Assembly (NCBI RefSeq): GCF_002440635.1
Contig: NZ_DJUW01000003.1
Span: forward strand, 114,276 to 178,275
Direction of reading: 5' to 3'
DNA: 64,000 nt
Origin: Novosphingobium sp. UBA6272
GTDB lineage: Bacteria > Pseudomonadota > Alphaproteobacteria > Sphingomonadales > Sphingomonadaceae
The position numbers were made by a program, and so were the translations under genes. The notes beneath the pieces were generated by a model that saw only the letters and a program-made list of their open reading frames with translations, searched no databases and was not told the DNA's origin. Of the stretch, positions 8,153-16,227 are shown one piece after another (the first letter of the stretch is position 1; each line of letters opens with the position of its first letter).

Positions 8153-9352
8153 ATGGAAACCAGAGCCGGCGATCCGGGGGCTTTTGCCCAATTCGACCTC
8201 TCCCGCGTCGACAGCCCCAGCTTCGTGGTCGATGCCGCGCGGTTGCGGCAGAATCTGTCGGTGCTGGCTGATGTCCGCGACCGGGCCGGGATCAAGTTGC
8301 TCTCGGCGCTCAAGGCCTTTTCGATGTGGTCCACCGCGCCGATCGTGGGCGAGTACCTCGACGGGGTCTGCACCTCCGGTCTGTGGGAAGCGCGGCTCGC
8401 CTCCGAGTTCTACGACGGCGAGATCGCGACCTATTGCGCCGCCTACAAGCCCGAGGACCTCGACGAGATCCTGCGCCTGTCGGACCACGTGATCTTCAAT
8501 TCCCCGCAGCAGATCGTGCGCTGCAGCGCGATCATCGCGGCGGCGCGGGCGCGAGGGGAAGCGTTCGATATCGGCCTCAGGATCAATCCCTTGCACCCCG
8601 AAGGTGAAGTGCCACGTTATGATCCCTGTGCGCCGCATTCGCGGCTCGGTTTCCCGATCGACCAGCTGACCGAAGAGCATATGGAGCTGGTCGACGGCAT
8701 CCACATGCACACCTTGTGCGAGCAGGATTTCGAGCCGCTGCGGCGGACCTGGGATGTCGCGTTCGACTATCTCGAGCCGTACTTCGGCCAGTTCAAATGG
8801 GTCAACCTCGGCGGCGGGCATCACATCACCCGGGCCGATTACCAGCGCGACGAACTGGTCGAGTTTCTGATCGATCTGCAGGACGATACCCAGGCCGAGG
8901 TCTATCTCGAACCCGGCGAGGCGGTGGCGCTCGATGCCGGGATCCTGGTCGGCACCGTGCTCGATATCGGCGAGAACGGCATGCCGGTGGCGATCACCGA
9001 CATTTCCGCGACCTGCCATATGCCCGACGTGATCGAGGCGCCCTACCGTCCGGCGATGCTCGGCGAGCTGCCGCAGCTCGATTCCGAGATCGACGAAGGC
9101 GCCGGCGGGGCGGTGCGGCTGGGCGGGCCATCGTGCCTCGCGGGCGACGTGATCGGGGACTACCGCTTTGCATCGGGTCCGCAGGTTGGCCAGCGCTTCG
9201 CATTTCTCGACCAGGCGCATTATTCGATGGTCAAGACCACCACCTTCAACGGCGTGCCGCTGCCGTCGATTTGGCTGTGGGACAGCGAGACCGATCACCT
9301 CGAATGCATCAAGCGCTTCGGCTACGAGGACTTTCGCGATCGGCTCAGTTGA
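8153..9352 (+). CDS. nspC: Carboxynorspermidine decarboxylase
   Basis: Fold-type III PLP decarboxylase that converts carboxy(nor)spermidine to (nor)spermidine, the second step after the synthase at 6435. The 399-residue protein has the PLP-lysine region LLSALKAFSMWS, GLRINPLHPEG, SRLGFP, HMHTLCEQ, the glycine-rich NLGGGHH and YLEPGEA, and the C-terminal CLAGDV that contributes the catalytic cysteine. No good Shine-Dalgarno is visible before the ATG at 8153. The inserted cassette ends at 8137, so the natural leader has probably been changed and translation may depend on coupling to the GxxExxY gene. Together with ornithine decarboxylase it completes a spermidine route without S-adenosylmethionine decarboxylase. 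Confidence 0.93.
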   Translation: METRAGDPGAFAQFDLSRVDSPSFVVDAARLRQNLSVLADVRDRAGIKLLSALKAFSMWSTAPIVGEYLDGVCTSGLWEARLASEFYDGEIATYCAAYKPEDLDEILRLSDHVIFNSPQQIVRCSAIIAAARARGEAFDIGLRINPLHPEGEVPRYDPCAPHSRLGFPIDQLTEEHMELVDGIHMHTLCEQDFEPLRRTWDVAFDYLEPYFGQFKWVNLGGGHHITRADYQRDELVEFLIDLQDDTQAEVYLEPGEAVALDAGILVGTVLDIGENGMPVAITDISATCHMPDVIEAPYRPAMLGELPQLDSEIDEGAGGAVRLGGPSCLAGDVIGDYRFASGPQVGQRFAFLDQAHYSMVKTTTFNGVPLPSIWLWDSETDHLECIKRFGYEDFRDRLS

Positions 9353-9355
9353 GCT

Positions 9356-9479
9356 GTTTCACCCGAAGCACCGACGAGGTCAGGACTCGCCGGAGGCGAT
9401 TACGCAAATCCAGCGTTGCGTTTGATCGAACAATGCGGCTTCGCCGCATAGAGCAACATCTTCGGTTCTTCGGGTGAAC
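9356..9479. repeat. Intergenic inverted-repeat element after nspC
   Basis: Imperfect 19-bp inverted arms (GTTTCACCCGAAGCACCGA at 9356-9374 and its near complement at 9461-9479) enclose about 86 bp with a small GCGGCTTCGCCGC hairpin. A 12-base piece of the left arm (CCCGAAGCACCG) recurs at 19236-19247 in front of the DUF2853 gene. No coding potential is seen. It may be a short palindromic repeat family or a terminator-like end of the spermidine operon. Confidence 0.5.
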
Positions 9480-9535
9480 AAAAACTGGCACAACGCCGCA
9501 GTCTGCGTAATCTACCCACAACAGGGGAGAGCCAG

Positions 9536-10780
9536 ATGCCGGACCAGATTCTCGACGCCCACAGTTCCGATCCGACCGTCATGGGCTGGATGGAAGGCCT
9601 GCCACCGCCGCAGGACAAGCGGCTTACGTGGGAGCGGGCCGACCATATGCGCTTTCCGACCCACCGCTACGCCTATTCCAACATGCGCGAGTTTCTGCCG
9701 ACGGCGCGGGTTTCGCGCGGGGCAGGGCCGGTGTGGGAGCTGCCCGTGGCGCTGCGCGACGATATCGATGCGGTGCGCTTCAACGCGCTCGACGATGGCC
9801 GCGAGCTGAGCTGGGCGGATTCGCTCGCCGTCAACTTCACCGACGCGATCGCCGTGCTGCACCGCGGGGCCATTGTCTATGAGCGCCATTTCGGCGTCAC
9901 CGGGCCGGACAGCACCCATATCGCCTTTTCGGTGACCAAGAGCTTCGTCGGCACCCTGGCCGAAATGCTGGTGGCCGAAGGCCGGCTCGACCCCGCCGCG
10001 CCGATGGCCGACCTGATCCCCGAACTGAGGGGCAGCGGCTTTGGCGATGCCACCTTGCGCCAGGTGATGGACATGACCACCGCGCTCGATTTCAGCGAGG
10101 AATATACCGATCCCAATTCGGGTATCGGCGCGATGAGCAATGCCCTGGGCCTGACCCCGCGCGCACCCGGCTATGCCGGGCCGACCGACGTCTATGCCTA
10201 CCTCCCGACGATTGCCAAGGTCGGTGAGCATGGCGAACGCTTCACCTACAGAACCTGCAACACCGAAGTGCTCGGCTGGCTGGTCGCGCGAACCGAGGGC
10301 AAGCGGCTCGACCGGGTGCTGGCGGAGCGAATCTGGCAGCCGTTGGGGATGGAACAGGACGCCGATTTCCTGATCGATTCGACCGGGATGCCCTTTGCCG
10401 GTGGCGGGCTCAATCCGGTGCTGCGCGACATGGCCCGATTTGGTGAGGCGATGCGGCTGGATGGGCGGGGCAATGGCGGCCAGGCGATTTCCGCTGCGGC
10501 GGTCGCGGCGGTCAAGGCTGGCGGGCGGAAAGAGGCCTTTGCCCCGGCCGGCTATGCCTGGATCCCGGGCGGGTCCTATGTCAGCCAGTGGTGGATAATC
10601 GGCGGAAATCACGGCGTTTTTTCGGCCCGCGGAATTCACGGTCAGGCGATCTGGGTCGATCCGGTAGCGGAAGTGACCATCGTCAGGTTTGGCTCGCACC
10701 CGATCGCCGCGAACAGCGCGTTCGACCCCACCTCGCTGCCGGCATACCGCGCTGTTGCGGATCACCTGATGCGGGGGTGA
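9536..10780 (+). CDS. Serine hydrolase of the beta-lactamase / 6-aminohexanoate-dimer hydrolase family
   Basis: A 414-residue protein with the penicillin-recognising (class C beta-lactamase) fold. The nucleophile motif SxxK is in AFSVTKSFVGTLAE, and the region FTYRTCNTEVLGWLV resembles the Tyr-containing motif of nylon-oligomer hydrolases (NylB). The C-terminal GIHGQAIWVDP is also typical. No signal peptide is seen, so the enzyme is probably cytoplasmic; the substrate is unknown (an ester or amide). The ATG at 9536 has AGGGGAGA seven bases upstream. It stands between nspC and ornithine decarboxylase on the same strand, but a repeat upstream and a leader downstream suggest separate transcription. 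Confidence 0.82.
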   Translation: MPDQILDAHSSDPTVMGWMEGLPPPQDKRLTWERADHMRFPTHRYAYSNMREFLPTARVSRGAGPVWELPVALRDDIDAVRFNALDDGRELSWADSLAVNFTDAIAVLHRGAIVYERHFGVTGPDSTHIAFSVTKSFVGTLAEMLVAEGRLDPAAPMADLIPELRGSGFGDATLRQVMDMTTALDFSEEYTDPNSGIGAMSNALGLTPRAPGYAGPTDVYAYLPTIAKVGEHGERFTYRTCNTEVLGWLVARTEGKRLDRVLAERIWQPLGMEQDADFLIDSTGMPFAGGGLNPVLRDMARFGEAMRLDGRGNGGQAISAAAVAAVKAGGRKEAFAPAGYAWIPGGSYVSQWWIIGGNHGVFSARGIHGQAIWVDPVAEVTIVRFGSHPIAANSAFDPTSLPAYRAVADHLMRG

Positions 10781-10918
10781 AGCGGTCCCATTTTCACTTG
10801 CAGTTAAGGTGCGAATCTTTATAGGCCACCCCCGCTGCCCCAAGGGGACTTCCAATAACCGCAAGGCAGCCTCGTCTTCGTGTTACCTGGCCGAAAGGCC
10901 TATTGGGGGTCCCTTGAG
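10781..10918 (+). promoter_or_regulatory. Promoter and structured leader of ornithine decarboxylase (speF-leader-like candidate)
   Basis: The 138-bp gap holds a possible promoter (TTGCAG at 10798-10803, 16 bases, TATAGG at 10820-10825) and then a leader with several short hairpins: CCCC-AA-GGGG at 10838-10847 and GGCC-GAAA-GGCC at about 10889-10900, followed by a G-run just ahead of the likely start codon. Alphaproteobacterial ornithine decarboxylase genes are known to carry a conserved 'speF leader' RNA. The position and the GGCC-GAAA-GGCC hairpin agree with that, but the Rfam match could not be tested. Confidence 0.45.
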
Positions 10919-12124
10919 TTGCACCAGTATCCTGACGCTCTGTCCGTAGTTCGCGCTCTTTCGCCCGACGAACCGGTCATTCTCAACCGCCCGCACGCCG
11001 CCGCGCGCGCTGCCCGCTTCTTTGCCGAGAAGTTTCCGGGCAAGTCGCTCTATGCGGTGAAGGCCAATCCGTCGCCGGACCTGCTGCAGGTCCTGTGGGC
11101 ATCGGGCGTGACCCATTACGACGTCGCCTCGATCGCCGAGGTTCGGCTGGTGCGCGAAGCGCTGCCCGGGGCGGTGCTGTGCTTCATGCACCCGGTCAAA
11201 CCGGCGGGCGCGATTGCCGAGGCCTACAAGGTCCACGGCGTTCGCACTTTCAGCCTCGACAGCCATGAAGAGCTGGAGAAGATCGTCAAGGCGACCGCTG
11301 CCGAAGACGGCACCCCGGCGGCCGATCTGCGGCTGTGCGTGCGGCTGCGGGTTTCCTCCGAGTATTCGGAGCTGAGCCTCGCCTCGAAGTTCGGGATCGA
11401 CCTGGCCGATGCCGGCGCGCTGCTGCAGGCGACCCGCCAGGTGGCGGACTGGCTGGGCGTGTGCTTCCATGTCGGTTCGCAGGCGATGACCCCATTTGCC
11501 TATGTCCAGGCGATCGAGCGGGTCCGCGCCGCGATCGTCGATGCATCGGTCACCGTCGATATCGTCGATATCGGCGGCGGGTTCCCGTCGATCTATCCGG
11601 GGATGGAGCCGCCGCCGCTTGAGGACTACTTCGATGTGATCCACCGCGCGTTCGAATCGCTGCCAGTGTCCTATTCGTCGGAGCTTTGGTGCGAGCCGGG
11701 CCGGGCGCTGTGTGCCGAGTACAACTCGATGATCGTTCGCGTCGAGAAGCGCCGCGGCGAGGAACTGTACATCAACGACGGTGCCTATGGCGCGCTCTAT
11801 GACGCGGCCCATGTCGGCTGGCGCTTCCCGGTGAAGTGCCTGGCCGAAGGCCGGGTCGATGCGCTGGGCAGCTTCGCGTTCTATGGCCCTACTTGCGACG
11901 ATGCCGACTATATGGAAGGCCCGTTCCTGCTGCCGGCCGATATCCAGCCGGGCGACTATATCGAAGTCGGCATGCTGGGGGCCTATGGCGCGGCGATGAA
12001 GACCCGATTCAATGGTTTCGGCACCGGCGCGGTTGAAACCGTCAGCGACGAGCCGATGGCCAGCCAGTACCGCGGCGATCGCGCCGATCCGCGCAAGAGC
12101 GACAACGTCGTCTCGCTGCGCTGA
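10919..12124 (+). CDS. Ornithine decarboxylase (fold-type III PLP enzyme)
   Basis: Decarboxylates ornithine (perhaps also lysine) to putrescine. The PLP lysine lies in SLYAVKANPSPD. Further motifs are FDVASIAEVRL-type YDVASIAEVRLVRE, CFHVGSQAM, DIGGGFP (phosphate loop), WCEPGRALC and the eukaryotic-type catalytic cysteine in YGPTCDDADYM, which distinguishes it from diaminopimelate decarboxylase. The start is placed at the TTG at 10919, giving (M)HQYPDALSVVRALSPDEPV, which matches the usual N-terminus of alphaproteobacterial relatives and has GGGGG 9 bases upstream. A GTG at 10880 would add 13 residues encoded by the structured leader and is less likely. About 401 residues. It provides putrescine for the carboxyspermidine pathway encoded upstream. 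Confidence 0.9.
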   Translation: MHQYPDALSVVRALSPDEPVILNRPHAAARAARFFAEKFPGKSLYAVKANPSPDLLQVLWASGVTHYDVASIAEVRLVREALPGAVLCFMHPVKPAGAIAEAYKVHGVRTFSLDSHEELEKIVKATAAEDGTPAADLRLCVRLRVSSEYSELSLASKFGIDLADAGALLQATRQVADWLGVCFHVGSQAMTPFAYVQAIERVRAAIVDASVTVDIVDIGGGFPSIYPGMEPPPLEDYFDVIHRAFESLPVSYSSELWCEPGRALCAEYNSMIVRVEKRRGEELYINDGAYGALYDAAHVGWRFPVKCLAEGRVDALGSFAFYGPTCDDADYMEGPFLLPADIQPGDYIEVGMLGAYGAAMKTRFNGFGTGAVETVSDEPMASQYRGDRADPRKSDNVVSLR

Positions 12125-12153
12125 GCGCTGCCAAAGTTGCATTTATGGGATGA

Positions 12154-12191
12154 CCTCCCTACTGTATTAAGAGATTAATACAGTAGGGAGG
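12154..12191 (+). promoter_or_regulatory. Perfect 17-bp hairpin covering the Shine-Dalgarno of the DUF5694 gene
   Basis: CCTCCCTACTGTATTAA (12154-12170), loop GAGA, then the exact complement at 12175-12191. The 3' arm ends in AGGGAGG, the only Shine-Dalgarno for the ATG at 12198, so in RNA the site is fully paired. The structure could terminate ornithine decarboxylase transcripts (there is no T-run), block readthrough translation, or act as an RNA switch or thermometer. As DNA it is also a perfect operator-like dyad. Confidence 0.75.
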
Positions 12192-12197
12192 ATCCCG

Positions 12198-13061
12198 ATG
12201 CGCAAAGTTCTGCTCTCGGTGCTGGCTGCGGCGAGCCTGGTTGCTGCGGGTACTGTTGCTGCGAAGCGAGCCGATGCAGCCAAACCGGCGCCGGTGCAGG
12301 TGATGGTGCTGGGGGTCTATCACCTCGACAATCCCGGCCTTGATCTGCGCAACATCACGGCGGATGATCCCACTTCACCGCGCCGCCAGCGCGAGCTTGA
12401 AGCCCTGGCTGACGCCCTGGTGCGGTTCAAGCCGACCAAAGTGATGATCGAAGTGCAGGGCGCCGGGCCCGATTTCGAAGACAAGGGCTATCGCAGCTTC
12501 ACTCCGGCAAATCTTGCGACCGACCGCAACGAGGTGGTCCAGATCGGCTATCGCCTGGCCCACCGCGCCGGTCTGAAGTCGGTCCAGGCGATCGATGAGC
12601 AGCCGGGGCCGGGGGAGCCTGACTATTTCCCGTTCGACAAGGTTCAGGCCTGGACCAAGGCGAATGGCAAGGAGGCTCAACTGGGGGCGATGTTTGCGCT
12701 GGTCGAACAGGAGCAGAAGGAATTCGAGCGGCTCCAGCCGGTCAGTTCGATCCCGGCGCTGCTGATGCGCCACAACGGGCCCGGTGCCGATGCCATGAAC
12801 CACGCGCTCTACAACGGGCTGCTATGGATGGGTGATGGTGAGAGCCAGCCGGGCGCAGAGCTCAACGCCTATTGGTTCATGCGCAATGCCAAGATCTTCG
12901 GGAAGCTGATGCTGGCATCGAAGCCCGGCGACCGGGTGCTGGTGATCTATGGCAGCGGGCACCGCTACTGGCTGCGCCAGCTGGCAAAGACCACGCCGGG
13001 GTTCGTCGATGTCGACGTGATGCCCTATCTCAAGGACGCGGCACGGCGCGCGAGGCCCTGA
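12198..13061 (+). CDS. Secreted DUF5694 family protein
   Basis: A 287-residue protein with a signal peptide (about residues 1-27, MRKVLLSVLAAASLVAAGT) and a domain resembling DUF5694. Typical stretches are MVLGVYHLDNPGLD near the start, PTKVMIEVQ, and the C-terminal VLVIYGSGHRYWLRQL. The conserved His in GVYH and in GSGH suggests a TraB/EreA-like hydrolase fold, but no activity is established. It is probably periplasmic. Its ribosome binding site lies inside a perfect hairpin, so expression is probably controlled. The gene converges with the type I secretion operon with only 4 bp between the stops. Confidence 0.75.
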   Translation: MRKVLLSVLAAASLVAAGTVAAKRADAAKPAPVQVMVLGVYHLDNPGLDLRNITADDPTSPRRQRELEALADALVRFKPTKVMIEVQGAGPDFEDKGYRSFTPANLATDRNEVVQIGYRLAHRAGLKSVQAIDEQPGPGEPDYFPFDKVQAWTKANGKEAQLGAMFALVEQEQKEFERLQPVSSIPALLMRHNGPGADAMNHALYNGLLWMGDGESQPGAELNAYWFMRNAKIFGKLMLASKPGDRVLVIYGSGHRYWLRQLAKTTPGFVDVDVMPYLKDAARRARP

Positions 13062-13065
13062 TCCG

Positions 13066-14376
13066 CTATTCGCGGAAGGCGTTCTCGCTGAGCTGGGTGA
13101 ACGGGGTGAAGATGTAGGAGAGGATCGAACGTTCCTCGCCCAGCAGGCTGATATTGGCCATCATCCCCGAACCGATCGGCAATTCACGGCCCTTGGAATC
13201 GGTCAGCTTTGACGTGGTCTTGACCTCGATCGTGTAGAAGCTTTCGCCGGTCTTCTCGTGCGTCACCACATCGGGCGAAACCTCGATTACCTCGCCCTTG
13301 AGCTTGCCGAATACGGCGGAGCGGTAGGCGGTGATTTCGACGCTGGCCTGCTGACCGATCCGGACGCTGGCGATGTCCTGCGGGCGAACCGCAGCTTCGA
13401 CATAGAGGGCATCATCGGTCGGCACGATTTCCGCCACCGGCATTCCCGGCGTGACTGAGCCGCCCACCGTGGTCACCAGCACCCGGTTGACCCGGCCGTT
13501 CATCGGCGCGCGGATCGTGGTGCGGTCGACCCGGTCGGCCAGCGCCGGGGTAGCGCTGGAACGGGCTGCCAGTTCGGCCCTTGCAGCGGCGAGTTCACCG
13601 CCTGCCCGGGACAGCCAGTCGCCGCGCGCTTGCGCGGTGGAGGCGCGGGCTTCGGCGATCGCGGCGCGGGCGCGGGCGATCGAGGCTTCGGCGGCGGCAA
13701 CTTCGTTGCGAGCCACGGTCACAGCGTTCTCGGCCTTGGTATAGTCCAACTTGCTGACGATCTGTTTGGCCGCCAGCGGACGCATCATTTCCAGTTCCTG
13801 CTGGGCCGCGACGAGGTTGGAGCGGCGGGCGGCCAGAATCGCTTCGCCTTCGTTCACCGCGCGCTCGGCCTGCACGCTGCGTGCACCGCCGGCGTTGCTC
13901 AAGCTGGCCAGTTCAGCCGCACGGGCGCGGCGCAGAGCTTCCTCTGTCGCGGCGGCGGCAGCTGATATACCGGCATAGTTGGGAGTGTTTCCCCGCACTT
14001 CGGCGTCCAGCCGGGCAATCTTGGCGCGCAATGCATCGGTGGTAACGGCATTGCTGCCCAGTTCGGCCGAGGACAGGGTAGGGGAGAGCCGAACCAGCAC
14101 ATCGCCCTTCTTGACGATCTGCCCCGGCTTCACGACGATTTCCTGGATCACTCCGCCTTCAAGGTTCGAGACGATCTGCATCTTCGAACTCGGCACCACG
14201 CGGCCCTGGGCATGGACCGTGCGTTCCAGCTTGGTGAAGGTCGCCCATAGCAGGAAGGCAACGAAGAACGCCGCGATCACCCACAGCATCAGGTTGGCCG
14301 ACCGGTTGGCGGTAAAGTCCTGCTTCTGGTCCAGATGGGCTTCGGCCCCGGTGATCAGGTCGGTTCCCTTGGTCAT
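13066..14376 (-). CDS. HlyD family type I secretion adaptor (membrane fusion protein)
   Basis: Periplasmic adaptor linking the ABC transporter to the TolC-type channel, 436 residues. One membrane segment lies near the N-terminus (about 29-48, LWVIAAFFVAFLLWATF). It is followed by the lipoyl-like strand LERTVHAQGRVVPS and EIVVKPGQIVKKGDVLVRL, an Ala-rich coiled coil (about 95-265) and the HlyD C-terminal barrel (IRAPMNGRVNRVLVTTVGG, KVEVSPDVV-like region, GMMANISLLGEERSILSYIFTPF). The start overlaps the stop of the ABC transporter gene by 4 bp (ATGA), so both are translated from one operon. Confidence 0.93.
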   Translation of the reverse strand: MTKGTDLITGAEAHLDQKQDFTANRSANLMLWVIAAFFVAFLLWATFTKLERTVHAQGRVVPSSKMQIVSNLEGGVIQEIVVKPGQIVKKGDVLVRLSPTLSSAELGSNAVTTDALRAKIARLDAEVRGNTPNYAGISAAAAATEEALRRARAAELASLSNAGGARSVQAERAVNEGEAILAARRSNLVAAQQELEMMRPLAAKQIVSKLDYTKAENAVTVARNEVAAAEASIARARAAIAEARASTAQARGDWLSRAGGELAAARAELAARSSATPALADRVDRTTIRAPMNGRVNRVLVTTVGGSVTPGMPVAEIVPTDDALYVEAAVRPQDIASVRIGQQASVEITAYRSAVFGKLKGEVIEVSPDVVTHEKTGESFYTIEVKTTSKLTDSKGRELPIGSGMMANISLLGEERSILSYIFTPFTQLSENAFRE

Positions 14377-16112
14377 GTCTTTGCCACCGTCGTGGTCACA
14401 CCGCGGACCCGGTTGATCACTTGCTGGGTCGGTCCGTCCATCACAACCCGCCCGCGGGCCATCAGGATTACCCGGTCAACCAGCGCCAGCAGCGAGGGCC
14501 GGTGCGTGATCAGAACCAGGGTGCGGCCCTGGAACTCGGTCTTGAGCTGCTTGATCAGGCGGTTTTCGGTATCGGTATCGACTGACGAGGTCGGCTCGTC
14601 GAAGATCAGCAGCGGCGGGCGCCCGGCCAGCGCGCGGGCCATCGCGATCGACTGCCGCTGCCCGCCCGACAGGCCTTCGCCGCGATCGCGCAGCCGCAAG
14701 TCGTAGCCGGCCGGGAACTGCGAGATGAATTCATGCGCTCCGCTGAGCTGGGCGGCGCGGAGCATTTCCTCGTCGTCGATCGCCTCGCGGCCCAGCTTGA
14801 TATTCTCGCGGATCGTGCCGGTGATCAGGACATTGTCCTGGAACAGTGCGCCAACCTTGGCCCGCAGCTCCGATGGGCGGAGCTGGCGGATATCGGCGCC
14901 GTCGACCAGCACCAGCCCGCTGGCCGGCGTATAGAGCCCGATCAGCAGCCGGGCGATGGTCGACTTGCCCGATCCGATCGGGCCGATCAGCGCAACGTGT
15001 TCGCCCGGATTGATCCGGAAGTTGACCCCGGTCAGCGCCAGTTCGGGCGCCTCGGGATAGCGGAAATCGACATCGCGGAACTCCAGCGCGCCGCGTAGCT
15101 GGGTAACCGGCAGGCCTTCGCCCGAGGGGCCTTCGGGCGGCTGTTCCATGATCCGGTTGATCTGGCGATAGGCGGTCTGCGTTGCGTTGATCCGGGTCAG
15201 CAGCTGCGCGATCCCGCCCAGCGGGGCGACCACGCGGCTCGACAGGATCGAGCAGGCGATCATCGCGCCCATGGTCAGGGTGCCATCGGCGATCATGAAC
15301 ACGCCCATCACGACCACCCCGGCATAGGCGATCATCTGCGCGGTGCCGGCCATGTTGATCGAGATCGTCGAGATCAGCCGCTGGCGCAGCGACGATCCGG
15401 CATGCTCGACCACCGCCTTGTCCCAGCGCTTGGCCAGCATCGGCCCGGCATTGGCCGACTTGACCGTTTCAAGGCTGCCGATTGTTTCGACCAGCACCGC
15501 CTGCTTGCCCAGCGCCTCACCCAGCACTTCGGCCGAGAGGCGGCGCATCACCGGCTGGGTAGCCAGCGCGGTCAGGACGACCAGCGGAATCAGAAACAGC
15601 GGGACCGCGACGATCCACCCGCCGATGATCGCCATCACCGCCACGGTGATGAAAATGAACGGCAGGTCGACCAGCGCGGTCAGCGTCGCGCTGGCGAAGA
15701 AATCCCGCACCGATTCGATCTCGCGGACCAGGCCAGCAAGGCTGCCGGTCGATCCCCGGCGCAGATCGAGCCGCATGTCGAGGATCTGCTGGAAGATCGC
15801 CTCGCCCATGTCGCGGTCGATCCGCGCCCCGGCGACGTCGACGAAGTAGGCCCGCAGCAATTTCAGCACGAAATCGAAGATCACCACGATGACCATGCCG
15901 ATCGTCAGTCCGACCAGCGAATCGATCGCGTTGTTGGGGATCACCCGGTCATAGACCGTCATCGTGAACAGCGAGGTGGTCAGCGCGAAGAAATTGATCA
16001 TCGCCGCGGCCAGACCGACCTTCAGGTAGATCCCGCGATTGGCACGCAAAGGGCCGGACAGCCATGGAGCTATCCGGCCTTTTGGAACTTCGACTTCGTG
16101 GCCTGAAGCCAA
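14373..16112 (-). CDS. Type I secretion ABC transporter (LapB/PrtD-like)
   Basis: Inner-membrane exporter with fused transmembrane and ATPase domains, 579 residues. The transmembrane part (about 28-310) begins with the HlyB/LapB-type MINFFALTTSLFTMTVYDRVIPN. The ATPase has Walker A GPIGSGKST, the signature LSGGQRQSIAMARAL, Walker B LLIFDEPTSSVD and the H-loop VLITHRPSLL. The N-terminal C39 peptidase-like domain seen in many LapB/HlyB proteins is missing or reduced to ~25 residues. With HlyD and the divergent TolC gene it forms a complete type I system. No RTX or giant adhesin substrate is found in the window. Confidence 0.93.
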   Translation of the reverse strand: MASGHEVEVPKGRIAPWLSGPLRANRGIYLKVGLAAAMINFFALTTSLFTMTVYDRVIPNNAIDSLVGLTIGMVIVVIFDFVLKLLRAYFVDVAGARIDRDMGEAIFQQILDMRLDLRRGSTGSLAGLVREIESVRDFFASATLTALVDLPFIFITVAVMAIIGGWIVAVPLFLIPLVVLTALATQPVMRRLSAEVLGEALGKQAVLVETIGSLETVKSANAGPMLAKRWDKAVVEHAGSSLRQRLISTISINMAGTAQMIAYAGVVVMGVFMIADGTLTMGAMIACSILSSRVVAPLGGIAQLLTRINATQTAYRQINRIMEQPPEGPSGEGLPVTQLRGALEFRDVDFRYPEAPELALTGVNFRINPGEHVALIGPIGSGKSTIARLLIGLYTPASGLVLVDGADIRQLRPSELRAKVGALFQDNVLITGTIRENIKLGREAIDDEEMLRAAQLSGAHEFISQFPAGYDLRLRDRGEGLSGGQRQSIAMARALAGRPPLLIFDEPTSSVDTDTENRLIKQLKTEFQGRTLVLITHRPSLLALVDRVILMARGRVVMDGPTQQVINRVRGVTTTVAKT

Positions 16113-16227
16113 TTGCTTTCCCCAAAATTCTTTGACCGACCATCAGACGCTGGCAAAGCTTCTGTCAATCGCGTTTACATAAACGGCGGGATCGTTACTG
16201 GGCAAAACATGGTCCAGCGGGCCAGCC
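16113..16227. promoter_or_regulatory. Divergent promoter region of the type I secretion genes
   Basis: The 115-bp region between the ABC/HlyD operon (minus) and the TolC gene (plus) must hold both promoters. It contains a perfect dyad CGTTTA-CA-TAAACG at 16172-16185, roughly in the middle, placed like an operator for co-regulation. No regulator gene is adjacent, so its partner is unknown. Confidence 0.5.
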
